Shown here: positions 1-9,387 of the stretch, piece after piece | How the letters are laid out: the number at the start of each line of letters is the position of its first letter | Numbering within the stretch: the first letter of the stretch is position 1 | Assembly (NCBI GenBank): GCA_016712345.1 | Contig: JADJRH010000001.1 | Span: 1,240,001-1,304,000 of the forward strand | Length of the DNA stretch: 64,000 bases | Direction: 5' to 3' | Origin: Polyangiaceae bacterium | Lineage (GTDB): Bacteria > Myxococcota_A > Polyangia > Polyangiales > Polyangiaceae | Notes under the pieces: generated by a model | What the model was told of the DNA's origin: nothing | The model's database searches: none | The model's input: only the letters and a program-made list of their open reading frames with translations | Program-made: the position numbers and the translations under genes

Positions 1-173
1 GGTGAAGAACGACGGTTAAATCCTTTTGTTCGGATTTGATAAGACCCAACGTCCATGACCAATTTGCGTATCTCCAGTTGCCACAAGTCACCACCGCCGT
101 TTTTGAAAAGTGTGCGCCATTCTTTTTAAACAAGCGTAAGATCGCCCGACGCCGCACGTACGTAAGGGGCCCC

Positions 174-1646
174 ATGTTTCGAAAGTCTTTTTCCTTTGCA
201 CTTTGCGCCACCGCCCTCCTCGTTGGGTGCACGCAAAAAACACCCATTAAAAGCGCGTCAGTTGAGAGCAAAGCGGTGCCGCCGCCCGCCGTTGCAGCAG
301 ATCCGGCACTCACCGGGGCAGACCTGATATCCGTCGAGACAACCCCTTCCAACCGCTTCGTTCTCGCAGAAAAACCGGGCGAAGTAGTGGTTCGCGTCCA
401 CGTCAAAGGCAAGGCGCGCAACACCGATAAACGCCCGCCGATCAACCTCGCGCTTGTGGTGGATACGTCCGGGTCCATGGAAGGAAAAGCCATGGACGAT
501 GCTCGCGCGGCCAGCCTCGCCCTTGTTAGCTCGCTGTCAGAAGGGGATCGGCTTGCCCTGGTTGTCTTCCACTCCACAACTGAAGTGCTTGTTCCCGCCA
601 CGATCCTCAACAAGCAAACCATGGGAGAAATTCGCGAGAAAATCTCCGCCATGAAGGCCAGTGGCACCACCGATTTGGGGGGTGGCCTCGCAGCGGGCCT
701 CAACGAGGTTCGAAAATATCTCACCGGTGACGGTATTAATCGGGTCGTTCTCTTGGGGGACGGTATACCCAACGACAAATCTCCCCTACCCAGCCTCGCT
801 CAAAGTGCCGCCACCCAACACATCACCATTACCTCGCTCGGCCTCGGGCTTGACTATGATGAAACATTGATGAGCCAAATCGCCCTCACCTCGGGTGGTA
901 AGTATCACTTCATCAACGACTCCGCCAAAGTGGCCAAAGTGTTCACCGATGAAGTGCTGCGTTTAAAGGCCGTTTCTGCGCGCGGCGCGGTAGTCCAGTT
1001 TAAGCCGGGCCCGGGCGTGGCCATTAAAGAAGTAATCGGTCTACCCTCCCAGCCCATTGGCAACGGTGCGCAAGTTATTTTGGGCGACCTGTCAGAAGGG
1101 GATGAGCGCGACGTGCTCATTCGCCTGACAACACCCCCTCGCAATGCCGGCGCCGTGGTAGAATTGCTCGATGCCGAGGTGAGCCTTACCCATCCTCAAG
1201 CCCCCGGGCGGCGCATTTCAGAACGCGCTTTTATATCGGTAAAAGCCACCGCGGACGCCTCTGAAATCGAAAAGTCAAAAGTCGCCGATGTGGAACACAT
1301 TGCCGCCAAAGTCATCGTCGCCGACGCAATTGTTCGCTCGGTTGCATTGGCTCGAAACGGCGACCTTACCAATGCCCGCCTCTTGCTCGACGGTGCCGAA
1401 AAAGTAGGAAAACTTGCAGCAAAGGTACACAACGACAACGACCTTGCTGAAAAGGTAAAGTCGATTGGCCCGCTTCGTAAAACGCTGGCCGCCCTGGTTC
1501 CACCCCCAGCTCCGCCCCCGCCTCCGGGTGGATGGGGAGGAGCCAAACCCAGCGTTGCCCCGGCCGCCGCACCTGTCCCCCCCGCCGACGCAGCGGTTGT
1601 TATGGCTACCCAAGCCGCCGCCATGCGCGATCTTCAGGGCGATTAG
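174..1646 (+). CDS. VWA-domain lipoprotein
   Basis: The 490-residue product starts MFRKSFSF, has a hydrophobic segment and a lipobox (LLVGC), so it is probably a lipoprotein attached to the cell envelope. A von Willebrand factor A domain starts near residue 90. It shows the MIDAS metal-site motif DTSGSM (about residue 97), a later Thr in GTTDLGGG and the GDGIPND strand. The C-terminus is Ala/Pro-rich and ends in a low-complexity tail. I chose the ATG at 174 because the signal peptide begins exactly there; the reading frame is open further upstream but that part is not signal-like. VWA lipoproteins bind protein partners through a divalent metal; the partner here is unknown. No operon partner is visible: the next gene is convergent, beyond a repeat-bearing spacer. 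Confidence 0.85.
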   Translation: MFRKSFSFALCATALLVGCTQKTPIKSASVESKAVPPPAVAADPALTGADLISVETTPSNRFVLAEKPGEVVVRVHVKGKARNTDKRPPINLALVVDTSGSMEGKAMDDARAASLALVSSLSEGDRLALVVFHSTTEVLVPATILNKQTMGEIREKISAMKASGTTDLGGGLAAGLNEVRKYLTGDGINRVVLLGDGIPNDKSPLPSLAQSAATQHITITSLGLGLDYDETLMSQIALTSGGKYHFINDSAKVAKVFTDEVLRLKAVSARGAVVQFKPGPGVAIKEVIGLPSQPIGNGAQVILGDLSEGDERDVLIRLTTPPRNAGAVVELLDAEVSLTHPQAPGRRISERAFISVKATADASEIEKSKVADVEHIAAKVIVADAIVRSVALARNGDLTNARLLLDGAEKVGKLAAKVHNDNDLAEKVKSIGPLRKTLAALVPPPAPPPPPGGWGGAKPSVAPAAAPVPPADAAVVMATQAAAMRDLQGD

Positions 1647-1712
1647 GTGACTGGTGTTTTTCTACTGCGCGCCCCGCTGACGCGTCCTCGCTGCGCTTCC
1701 GGTGCTCAAATA

Positions 1713-2000
1713 CCTAGAGCACCAATCGGTTTGAATCGTGAATAAAATCAGAAGATTACTGATTTGAGAAAGGCGAGAAATATCGGCAGGGTGCTCTAGT
1801 CTTTTCCCAGTGGAGGAGGCTCGCGCCTCCTCCCCCGCGCCGAGCAAGTCGGCCGCGGGCCCCCCTCCACGCGATCCGAACTGGGTGTCTGTCACGCGGT
1901 GGAAGCTTCGGGCCTAAGCTTTTTGCCTTGCTTTTGCCTGTTTGAGTACACAAGCAACCTATCCATTTGATTACGGAATCAACCTGATCGGTGCTCTAGG
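1713..2000. repeat. MITE-like element with inverted ends
   Basis: The left end reads CCTAGAGCACC and the right end is its inverted copy GGTGCTCTAGG. Similarity between the inverted ends continues, with mismatches, for about 35 bases. A third copy, GGTGCTCTAG at 1790-1799, makes a smaller 86-bp unit (1714-1799) with perfect 10-bp inverted ends. No ORF lies inside and no convincing target-site duplication flanks it. A non-autonomous palindromic element is the likeliest reading. Confidence 0.5.
1812..1833. repeat. Perfect 9-bp hairpin
   Basis: GGAGGAGGC and GCCTCCTCC are exact complements around a 4-base loop. There is no T-run on either side, so it is not a standard intrinsic terminator, but it sits between convergent genes and could block read-through. 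Confidence 0.4.
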
Positions 2001-2030
2001 CGGGTGTTTTTCTACTGCGCGCTTCCGGTG

Positions 2031-3164
2031 CTAAAAGCCCTTGTATCGAAGGCGTTTTACGATTTCTGAAAACATCTCTTCGTGGTCAAAGTTGTTGCCC
2101 AGGCCCGGATTGTCGCCGATGAGTTGGCCCACTTCGTCCATGTGATCGGCGGGTACACAACCCCAAAATTCTCCCCATCGAGCGTCTTCCGCTCGCACAA
2201 GCCCGTCGTTTGGAATTTTCCCAAAAGCGCCGCCGTCGAGAATGGTTTCACTCAGTACAAAGAGCGGATCGGTGGGATCTTTGTCGCCCGCAAGTTCTGA
2301 CACAAAGGGTAGATCCACATCCGCGGCACAGTCTTGACCTCCGAGCGAATTGTCGGTTCGGCCGGTGATCGAAGCGTAATACACACCTGACTGGTTGGGA
2401 TATTTGGCGTTGAATTCTTGAATGCCGGGTTGAGTAAAAAGGTAAAGCGCTTTGGCAAGACTGGTTTCATCACCCACTTGATCGTAAAGCGGACCACCGA
2501 GCAGCTTTACCATGGCATCGATCACCGCGGCCGCCTCGGGATCGTCTACCAATCCAAGGGCAATGTCGGCCACACGCGAACCTTGATGGGGTGTTGCAAC
2601 CGTGACCACTGCGGCCACCAAATCGGGCCGTTTTGCTGCCACAGCGCGCGCATCGAGACCACCCTGGGAATGACCGATTAAGATAACCTTGTCGTGCCCC
2701 GTCTCCGTCAAGATCTCGTTTTCGATAATTTCAATGAGCTGGTCTGACCTGAAGTCGGACGAGTTGAATGGATCAACCGCCGGGGTAAACACCAGGTTTT
2801 CACCATCTTGACTGAGACGCTCGGGAACGTTGTAAAAGTATGGAAGCTGCTCCACGCCGGCAAATTCATCAAAGCCAAAAAAGCCGTGGCAAAGAACAAC
2901 GGGGTAAGGTGCCCCCAGTTTGGGATCTTCTGTAACGGTACCGGTGGATGTGGTGCCGGTTGACGTGGTGCCCCCTTGGGAAGATCCGGTGGAGGACGAC
3001 GTGTTTCCACCTCCTGCTCCGGTGATAAACCCGCTCCCAGTGCCGCTTGTACCACTTGTTGAAACTTGACTATTGCCGCCGCAACCTCCCGCGAGGCTTA
3101 CCCCGAGTGTTACAAACCCCAATGCCCACGCCAAACCCCGCCGCTCACTCACCCTGGTTTTCAT
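2031..3164 (-). CDS. Secreted triacylglycerol lipase (lipoprotein)
   Basis: The 377-residue product has a signal peptide with lipobox (LAGGC), then a Ser/Thr/Gly linker (about residues 30-80), then an alpha/beta-hydrolase domain. It matches the Pseudomonas/Burkholderia family I lipases: an oxyanion-hole segment VLCHGFFG, the nucleophile elbow GHSQGG (Ser about 166), ATPHQGS, a likely catalytic Asp in NDGLV and the catalytic His in DHMDEVGQ, where the family has a similar H-DEV-Q motif. It should hydrolyse long-chain acylglycerols at the cell surface. Classical members need a dedicated foldase (Lif), and no such gene lies nearby. The 3' end overlaps a repeat shared with the other side of the spacer. 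Confidence 0.88.
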   Translation of the reverse strand: MKTRVSERRGLAWALGFVTLGVSLAGGCGGNSQVSTSGTSGTGSGFITGAGGGNTSSSTGSSQGGTTSTGTTSTGTVTEDPKLGAPYPVVLCHGFFGFDEFAGVEQLPYFYNVPERLSQDGENLVFTPAVDPFNSSDFRSDQLIEIIENEILTETGHDKVILIGHSQGGLDARAVAAKRPDLVAAVVTVATPHQGSRVADIALGLVDDPEAAAVIDAMVKLLGGPLYDQVGDETSLAKALYLFTQPGIQEFNAKYPNQSGVYYASITGRTDNSLGGQDCAADVDLPFVSELAGDKDPTDPLFVLSETILDGGAFGKIPNDGLVRAEDARWGEFWGCVPADHMDEVGQLIGDNPGLGNNFDHEEMFSEIVKRLRYKGF

Positions 3165-3265
3165 ACTTCCAAGGGTGGAGATTCCCTTTGCCGGAGCGCC
3201 GCGTCAAGCCCCTCGCACGCAAAAACTCTACCTTTCGAGCCCGAGAACGGGTAGCTTGCCGCTTC

Positions 3266-4024
3266 ATGCGAGCCACGTATTTCGCTATATTCGTTCTCGC
3301 CGTGGGTTGCGGCGGTTCAACCCCGCCGCCCAAAGACGGTGATACCAACGCCACAGATACCGCAGCACCGGCAGATTCCGCTGCACCTTCAAGCAGCGCC
3401 GCGGCCGAGACACCTGCCAAAGAAGAAGCGGTGAGTGTACCCACCACGTGCGCCAACCCGGGTGAAAAGGTGTGCGTCATGCCAGAAGCCTTTGCCAAGA
3501 AATTGTGCTCGGGCTTTTTTCCAGATCTCGCACTTTATATGTTCAGCCCGAACTCGCCGTGGACACGTGCGTACGTCAATATCAAAGAGGCCGACGCTTG
3601 GAATTCGCGGAGCGGTCCAGCGTCCGATGCCAAACTCACATACGACGAAGAAGTGCTCATTATCTCCGAGCAAAAGCCCGATTTAAAGGGTATGAGCGTG
3701 AGCGGCGCCACTGCCAGTTACGACTTTTTGCGGTGGGATGGAACGTGCGCTTCGCTCACCGCCGCCGAAATGAGTTTCAACAAACCTCCCAAGCCCAAGA
3801 CACCTCCCATCCCATGGCGCAGTATCGAAGACCCCACAAAGAGCGCCCTCGAAAAAGACGAAAAGTTCGCCAAACTCGTTGTGGACAGGCGAAAAGAGTG
3901 TAAAGGCGCCACCATGGGCAGCGTGAGCGACAAGTGTGAAAAGGCCGACAAGTTGCTCAACCTTGCCGTGGTAGAAATGATTCGAAAAGGGGTAGAAGTT
4001 CCAAAGCCCCAAAAACTGCCCTGA
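3266..4024 (+). CDS. Lipoprotein of unknown function
   Basis: The 252-residue product starts MRATYFAIF with a short signal peptide and lipobox (LAVGC), followed by an Ala/Pro/Thr-rich linker and a domain with four or more Cys residues (for example CANPGEKVC), suggesting an oxidised extracytoplasmic fold. Codons upstream of the chosen ATG are open but encode no signal, so the start is set by the lipobox. I do not recognise the domain. The gene diverges from the lipase gene, whose start lies about 100 bases upstream on the other strand. Confidence 0.75.
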   Translation: MRATYFAIFVLAVGCGGSTPPPKDGDTNATDTAAPADSAAPSSSAAAETPAKEEAVSVPTTCANPGEKVCVMPEAFAKKLCSGFFPDLALYMFSPNSPWTRAYVNIKEADAWNSRSGPASDAKLTYDEEVLIISEQKPDLKGMSVSGATASYDFLRWDGTCASLTAAEMSFNKPPKPKTPPIPWRSIEDPTKSALEKDEKFAKLVVDRRKECKGATMGSVSDKCEKADKLLNLAVVEMIRKGVEVPKPQKLP

Positions 4025-4036
4025 CTTAGTCCTTCG

Positions 4037-4792
4037 TCAGGTTCTCTGCCTGGAGTTCTGCGGCGCGCGCAGCCAAGACGAAAACGTCAGACCGGCAAAA
4101 CCGGTGCGAAGTCTAGATCTCGTCGGGGGCCGGCTTTTTTTCAGGCTGTTTGGCCGGCTCGCGCGACTCATCTTTTTCGGCTCGCCTGTGGGCTTTGGTT
4201 CTTCCGCCTCTTCCCGCTTTGGTTTTGCTGTTGGCTCTACCGTGGGTAGTTCCTTCGGCGGCGCCTTGCATGTTCCGCCGTAGGAGCCAACGGCATCGTT
4301 ATAATAGTTCATTGCATCAACGGCATTGCCATTGGCAACGTTCTTTTGATTGCGTCCAATTGCGGCAAGCACCACGCCCGTGACAGCGGCAAACACACCT
4401 ACGCCCAAGATCGCAGCGGTAAGATCGGGGTCTTTTTCATACACAGCCAAACCGGCGAGTGACCCGAAACTTCCAACTCCCAACCCGGCACCTACCCATG
4501 AGAGAGCTACCGCCGATCGACCGGCACTCTCAGCCAATTCTGCGTGTTCTTTGGCCTTGGGTACACATTGAACATATTCGGTTAGCCCCGACCATGTTAA
4601 TCCTTCTGAAACGGTCTTACCCTCGGCGGTCATGCTGAGGCCGTTATCGTAATGAGCCGTAAGCTCACCTTTGGCACGCAGTTGTGGAGTGTATTGCGTC
4701 ATACCGCTGCCGCACCCGGCAAGCAGGGTGAGCATAAGTGTACCGGCAATGGTAGGAACGGCCCGGTGCCGCCATTTCACCGTGGATTTCAT
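4037..4792 (-). CDS. Lipoprotein with two hydrophobic helices
   Basis: The 251-residue product carries a lipoprotein signal (LTLLAGC). Two hydrophobic Gly/Ala-rich segments lie near residues 100-145 and resemble paired membrane helices. The tail is charged and Pro/Lys/Glu-rich. Its ATG overlaps the stop codon of the upstream gene (ATGA), so the two are probably translationally coupled. Family and function are not recognised. The last 60 residues are compositionally odd (Arg/Ser-rich), which may reflect a frame change near the 3' end, but I cannot prove it. Confidence 0.7.
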   Translation of the reverse strand: MKSTVKWRHRAVPTIAGTLMLTLLAGCGSGMTQYTPQLRAKGELTAHYDNGLSMTAEGKTVSEGLTWSGLTEYVQCVPKAKEHAELAESAGRSAVALSWVGAGLGVGSFGSLAGLAVYEKDPDLTAAILGVGVFAAVTGVVLAAIGRNQKNVANGNAVDAMNYYNDAVGSYGGTCKAPPKELPTVEPTAKPKREEAEEPKPTGEPKKMSRASRPNSLKKSRPPTRSRLRTGFAGLTFSSWLRAPQNSRQRT

Positions 4793-5421
4793 TGCTGCAC
4801 CTCACCGGCCAACATCAATTCATCACAGGCGGAGCCGGGAACCCGCGCAAGGTCGGTTTGGGCGTTCACTCGATCAATGGCCACAGCGGTTTCACTCTCG
4901 CGCTCGGGTCTACCGGTTGCGAGGCCCAATGCAATAAACGGCAATACAGCAATGGCCAATACAGCAACCACAATGGCAGCTTTACCCAAGTCTCCACCGC
5001 CTCCACCACCTCCCCCTCCAATTTTTCCAATCCCCGAACCTGAACCGCTGACGCCAACACCGGGAATAGGCACAATGGGCCTCGGCACAGGCACCAACGC
5101 CGGACCACCCACGTGCACAACGGTCACGCGGTGCACGGGTACCCAATAAACCACCCCACCACCACCGCTGCCGTAGGTTCGCACGGTGCGCTCGATTTCA
5201 GGTGCTTTTGAGTACCCAAACGCCAGCGAGTCGGCATCGGACGCACATTGCGCAGGAACCGGATTGGATTGCACGGCGACAAGGCGATTGTCTTGCCAAA
5301 CAACGCGGGGCCGTCCGTCCGGGGGCGGAACGTACTCCGATGTGTAGCCGCCACATCCCATTACCAATGTGGCTACTCCAGGCAAAAAAAGGCTGAACCA
5401 GCCAATACGTGATTTCAGCAT
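4789..5421 (-). CDS. Glycine-rich lipoprotein
   Basis: The 210-residue product begins MLKSRIGWF, with a signal peptide and lipobox (VMGC). The middle has a Pro/Val-rich stretch and a run of nine glycines, then a 22-residue hydrophobic helix (about residues 148-172) and a charged C-terminus. The ATG at 5421 is preferred over one six codons upstream because it starts directly before the signal. It is the first gene of a two-gene unit with the downstream lipoprotein. Function unknown. Confidence 0.7.
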   Translation of the reverse strand: MLKSRIGWFSLFLPGVATLVMGCGGYTSEYVPPPDGRPRVVWQDNRLVAVQSNPVPAQCASDADSLAFGYSKAPEIERTVRTYGSGGGGVVYWVPVHRVTVVHVGGPALVPVPRPIVPIPGVGVSGSGSGIGKIGGGGGGGGGDLGKAAIVVAVLAIAVLPFIALGLATGRPERESETAVAIDRVNAQTDLARVPGSACDELMLAGEVQQ

Positions 5422-5676
5422 TGCAGCCCCATAATGCACGACTTGGGCCGCCCGTGTTCAAGAGAATGGCTGCTCCGGTTCCCAAAAGCGAACGCCGCAA
5501 CCAAAGGTGCGGTGTGATTGTTGGCAAATGTTCGCCATCTGGACCTCGGTCGCGGTAATAGAGCCTTAGCCCGCGAAGCAGGCTTTGCACGTTTCGGTTG
5601 TAACTGTGCCTCGCAAACCACAGTCGCCACCGTGAACAAGATCTCACGAAGGTCTTCCAAAAAACGAGATTGGCGC

Positions 5677-6678
5677 ATGATCACCCGCAGAAACTTCGTT
5701 ATTGGCTCCGGCGTTTCGCTCGTTCTCACCGCTTGTGGGGGCCAGGGTTCAGGATCGGGAGGCGGAGGCAAAACGCTCAAGATCGCCGTGGTTCCCAAAG
5801 GAACAACCCACGAATTTTGGAAAGCGGTCCACGCCGGCGCCGTGAAAGCCTCCAAAGAGCTGGGGGTTGAAATTGTTTGGAAAGGCCCGCTCAAAGAAGA
5901 CGACCTCAAACAACAGATCGAGGTTGTTCAGAGCTTCGTTGCGCAGGGAGTATCGGGGATTGTGCTCGCTCCCCTCAACGACAAAGGGCTCGTTCCCGCC
6001 GTGAATGAAGCGAAGCAGGCCAACATCCCCGTGGTGATCTTTGATTCAGACTTGCAGGGTGATGCGTACACAAGCTTTGTGGCAACCGACAATGTCGCCG
6101 CCGGAAAGCTCGCAGGTGAGCGCATGGGTAAACTCCTCGGCGGCAAAGGCAAGGTGATGGTGCTTCGCTATCAGGAAGGTTCCGCGAGCACTCAACTCCG
6201 CGAAAAAGGCTTTTTAGAAGCTGTAAAAGGGATGAGTGAAATTCAGGTGGTGAGCGACAATCAATACGGGGGCGCCACCACTGAAAGCGCATTTGCCGCT
6301 TCTGAAAACCTGCTTGTGTCGCTCAAAGCCGCGGAAGGCGGCGTAAACGGCATTTTCTGCCCAAATGAGTCAACCACGTTTGGAATGTTGCTCGCGCTCG
6401 AAAAATCGGGGCTCGCGGGCAAGGTAAAGTTTGTCGGCTTTGATGCTTCTGACAAACTGGTAGATGGGCTCAACGCAGGCAAAATTGACGGCCTTGTATT
6501 ACAAAACCCGTTTCGTATGGGTGAACTTGCCGTTCAAACAATGACAAAGCACCTCAAGGGTGAAAAGGTAGATAAGCGAATCGATACAGGCGCTCGCGTT
6601 GTGGATAAAGAAAGCATGAATGATCCCGAGGTGAAGGCGCTTCTCAAGCCCGATCTCACCAAGTGGCTCGGTCAATAG
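5677..6678 (+). CDS. Sugar ABC transporter substrate-binding lipoprotein
   Basis: The 333-residue product has a signal peptide with twin arginines (TRRNF) and a lipobox (LTAC), then a periplasmic-binding-protein fold of the ribose/galactose (RbsB/MglB) family. Visible signatures are KIAVVPKGTTHEFW at the start of the first lobe, GVSGIVLAPLND, VVIFDSD, and the hinge-region KVKFVGFDASDKLV. It captures a sugar or related small polyol in the periplasm and delivers it to the ATPase and permease encoded directly downstream. The frame is open upstream to 5518, but the ATG at 5677 is the one that gives a signal peptide. The specific ligand cannot be told from sequence. Confidence 0.88.
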   Translation: MITRRNFVIGSGVSLVLTACGGQGSGSGGGGKTLKIAVVPKGTTHEFWKAVHAGAVKASKELGVEIVWKGPLKEDDLKQQIEVVQSFVAQGVSGIVLAPLNDKGLVPAVNEAKQANIPVVIFDSDLQGDAYTSFVATDNVAAGKLAGERMGKLLGGKGKVMVLRYQEGSASTQLREKGFLEAVKGMSEIQVVSDNQYGGATTESAFAASENLLVSLKAAEGGVNGIFCPNESTTFGMLLALEKSGLAGKVKFVGFDASDKLVDGLNAGKIDGLVLQNPFRMGELAVQTMTKHLKGEKVDKRIDTGARVVDKESMNDPEVKALLKPDLTKWLGQ

Positions 6679-6776
6679 TTCCGCCCGCTTGAAAGTTGGC
6701 CATGGTTAACTCCCAAGTTGACTTCGGTTGTGACTCCGAATCGCCGGAACTAGGCGCGCGGCAATAGAGGCGGCGC

Positions 6777-8285
6777 TTGACGCGACTCTTATTTGACAAC
6801 GTTACCAAGTCATTCGGCGCGACGCGCGCGTTGCGAGGGGTTTCATTTGAAGCAAAGCCCGGAAGTGTACACGCCATTGTTGGAGAAAACGGCGCGGGCA
6901 AAAGCACGCTGATGAACATTCTGGCGGGCGCTGTAAAGCCCGATTCAGGAACCATCACAGTAGACGGTGCACCCCATACTCCCAAAGATCCGCAGCAGGC
7001 GCGAGATGCGGGTGTGGCAATGGTGCACCAAGAGCTGTCACTGTGTACACATTTGACGGTTGCCGAAAACATTGTTCTTGGGGTGGAGCCGTCGCGCTTT
7101 GGAGTATTAAATCGTCGCGCCATACAAGAAACAGCCCAAAAAGCCCTGGCCGAGGTGCTGCCTCAAACGCCGGGAGGGGACGATTCAGGTGGCATTACTC
7201 CGGGCGCAAAAGTGTCAGACCTGCCCCCTTCGGCGCGCCAATTGGTAGAAATTGCCCGCGCGATCTCCCACCCGGCCTGCCGTGTTCTGGTGTTGGACGA
7301 GCCCACGTCGAGCCTCACTTCTCACGATGCGGCGCGCCTTTTTCAAGTGATTCACAAGCTCCGCGATAAGGGCCTTACCATTCTTTATATCTCCCATTTT
7401 CTTGAGGAGGTGATGGCCATTGCCGACCGGTATACAGTGTTCCGCGACGGTGTTACGGTTGCCTCGGGAAATGTGGCCGATACCTCGGTGAACGACCTGG
7501 TAGAAAAAATGGCGGGAAGGCGTGGAGAAGAAGTGTTTCCTCCGCGCACAAAACGCTCGCCGGGGGAAGAGGTAGTGCATATTGAACATCTCGCCGGAAA
7601 AGTCAGACCGGTAGATGTGAGTTTGTCGCTCCGGCGGGGTGAAATTGTGGGGTTGTTCGGTCTTGTGGGCGCGGGTAGAACAGAATTTTTTCGGGCGCTT
7701 TTTGGGCTCGATCCCATTAAAAATGGCTCTATCAAAGTAGGTTCGTTTCTGGGGCCCGCGTCCCCATCTACCCGTCTGTCACAGGGGGTGGGTTTGTTGA
7801 GTGAAGATCGGGCCGCGGAGGGTGTGGCGTTGTCGCTTTCCATCTCTGACAACATTGTGATGAGCGCATTGCGCAGGTTATCAAAGTGGGGTTTCTTTTT
7901 GCCCAAAACGCACGAACTGGAAGCATCGCGTTGGGTAGAGCGCCTTTCAATAAAAACCTCCGACGCAACCTTACCCGTGAGTTCACTCTCCGGGGGCAAT
8001 CAACAAAAAGCCGCTATTGCCCGCCTTTTGTGCCGTGATGTGGATATATTTTTATTGGATGAACCCACGCGCGGCATTGACATCACGAGCAAAACTCAGA
8101 TTTATAAACTTCTTATTGACCTCGCCGCCAAAGGGAAAGCCGTATTGGTCATCTCCAGTTATCTACCCGAGTTGCTCGGCATTTGTGATCGAATTGCTGT
8201 GATGTCGCGCGGCACGTTGGGCCCTCTTCACGAGGTGGGCGGGCTCCGAGAAGAAGACCTTTTACGGGAGGCGTTGGGCGCATGA
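6777..8285 (+). CDS. Sugar ABC transporter ATPase (RbsA/MglA type)
   Basis: The 502-residue product has two fused nucleotide-binding domains, as usual for this family. Domain 1 has Walker A GENGAGKST and Walker B VLVLDEPTSSL. Domain 2 has the degenerate Walker A GLVGAGRTEFF, an intact signature SGGNQQK and Walker B FLLDEPTRGID. This split is normal: the second site of RbsA/MglA is catalytically altered. The start appears to be TTG at 6777. It energises uptake through the permease encoded next, whose ATG overlaps this stop codon (ATGA). The gap to the binding-protein gene is about 100 bases with no clear terminator, so one operon is likely. Confidence 0.9.
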   Translation: MTRLLFDNVTKSFGATRALRGVSFEAKPGSVHAIVGENGAGKSTLMNILAGAVKPDSGTITVDGAPHTPKDPQQARDAGVAMVHQELSLCTHLTVAENIVLGVEPSRFGVLNRRAIQETAQKALAEVLPQTPGGDDSGGITPGAKVSDLPPSARQLVEIARAISHPACRVLVLDEPTSSLTSHDAARLFQVIHKLRDKGLTILYISHFLEEVMAIADRYTVFRDGVTVASGNVADTSVNDLVEKMAGRRGEEVFPPRTKRSPGEEVVHIEHLAGKVRPVDVSLSLRRGEIVGLFGLVGAGRTEFFRALFGLDPIKNGSIKVGSFLGPASPSTRLSQGVGLLSEDRAAEGVALSLSISDNIVMSALRRLSKWGFFLPKTHELEASRWVERLSIKTSDATLPVSSLSGGNQQKAAIARLLCRDVDIFLLDEPTRGIDITSKTQIYKLLIDLAAKGKAVLVISSYLPELLGICDRIAVMSRGTLGPLHEVGGLREEDLLREALGA

Positions 8286-9241
8286 ATGCCTTGCGAGCGC
8301 TCGCCAAAAAGCCTTGGTTTGGGCCGCTTTTGGCGCTCATCGTTGTGTACCTTTTGTTTTTAATGTGGACGCCCGACACGTTTGCTCGGCCCATTACGCT
8401 CATCACCATGGCCCGCCAAACAGTGGTTGTTGGTACGGCCGCCGTGGGGATGACGCTTGTCATTCTACTGGGTGGAATTGACCTTTCCGTCGGCTCGCTT
8501 GTCGCCCTCACAACAGTGATCACGGCGCGGCTTTTACAAAACGGCATGAGCGCCGCTTCCGCGGCAATGGTGGGCATTTTTGCGGCCACGGCCATTGGTG
8601 CAATCAACGGTGGGCTCATTGTCGGACTGCGTGTCACCCCATTTCTTATCACCTTGGGCACAATGAGCATTCTGCGAGGCGCCGCCAAAGGCCTCGCCGA
8701 TGAACAGAAGATTGACGCTCCCACCCGCGGGCTTGAAATGTTGATGACAACCGGGCCCAATCGGTCATGGATGATTGTGCCGCCGGGTGTGTGGACTACC
8801 CTTCTTTTGGCGGGGATTTTTGCGGCTGTTTTGCACTTCACAGTCTTTGGCAAACACGCCAAAGCGGTGGGGTCGAATGAGCGGACAGCGCGCCTTGCCG
8901 GCATTCAAGTGGGGCGCATTAAAGTGTACACCTACGCGATTGCCGGCTTTTTGGCGGGCATTGCAGGCATTTTTGAGCTGTCTACCCTCACCGTGGGTGA
9001 CCCGACAGACTCCATTGGTTTGGAGCTGTCGGTCATTGCATCGGTGGTCATCGGCGGCGGTTCGCTCGCGGGCGGACAAGGCTCCATTGTCGGCGCATTG
9101 CTCGGCGCGTTGCTCATGACGGTCATTCGCACCGGATCCACCCAGGTGGGGCTACCCAATTGGGTGCAAGAAATTCTCACCGGTGCAATCATCATTGTCG
9201 CCACCGGAATCGACAGCGCCCGCCAACGCAAACCGGCTTAA
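8282..9241 (+). CDS. Sugar ABC transporter permease (RbsC type)
   Basis: The 319-residue hydrophobic product has about eight to ten predicted membrane segments. It carries the family marks VILLGGIDLSVGSL, GLRVTPFLITLGTM and VGSNERTARLAGI (the loop that contacts the ATPase). It forms the membrane channel of the importer with the ATPase gene it overlaps by 4 bases. It is the last gene of the transporter operon; the next gene, 146 bases on, is a VanW-like protein. Confidence 0.9.
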   Translation: MNALRALAKKPWFGPLLALIVVYLLFLMWTPDTFARPITLITMARQTVVVGTAAVGMTLVILLGGIDLSVGSLVALTTVITARLLQNGMSAASAAMVGIFAATAIGAINGGLIVGLRVTPFLITLGTMSILRGAAKGLADEQKIDAPTRGLEMLMTTGPNRSWMIVPPGVWTTLLLAGIFAAVLHFTVFGKHAKAVGSNERTARLAGIQVGRIKVYTYAIAGFLAGIAGIFELSTLTVGDPTDSIGLELSVIASVVIGGGSLAGGQGSIVGALLGALLMTVIRTGSTQVGLPNWVQEILTGAIIIVATGIDSARQRKPA

Positions 9242-9387
9242 ACCATTCGCGGAGAATTTGGGTGAGTTCTTGGGGCGGCGGGCGAAGCTCAATAAACGCT
9301 CCAAAGCGAAACAGATATTCCACTGCCTTTTGCGAACGCCGTTCGCTTGACCCTTTGGCGTAAGCCTTTCAAGATGGCGCCCAAACG

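Larger units (their letters stand above)
1647..2030. other. 384-bp intergenic region with repeats
   Basis: This spacer lies between two convergent genes and holds no convincing ORF. It carries three copies of a 10-bp word in both orientations (1714, 1790, 1990), a perfect 9-bp hairpin at 1812-1833 and a 20-bp direct repeat at its two ends (1653-1672 and 2003-2022). The right direct repeat runs into the stop codon of the lipase gene. Confidence 0.7.

Noticed and set aside
1196..1624. Long minus-strand frame inside the VWA gene
   Set aside because: It is the complement shadow of the Ala/Pro-rich coding region; no RBS or recognisable domain.
1812..1833. Perfect hairpin as an intrinsic terminator
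   Set aside because: Neither strand has a T-run after the stem; kept only as a hairpin.
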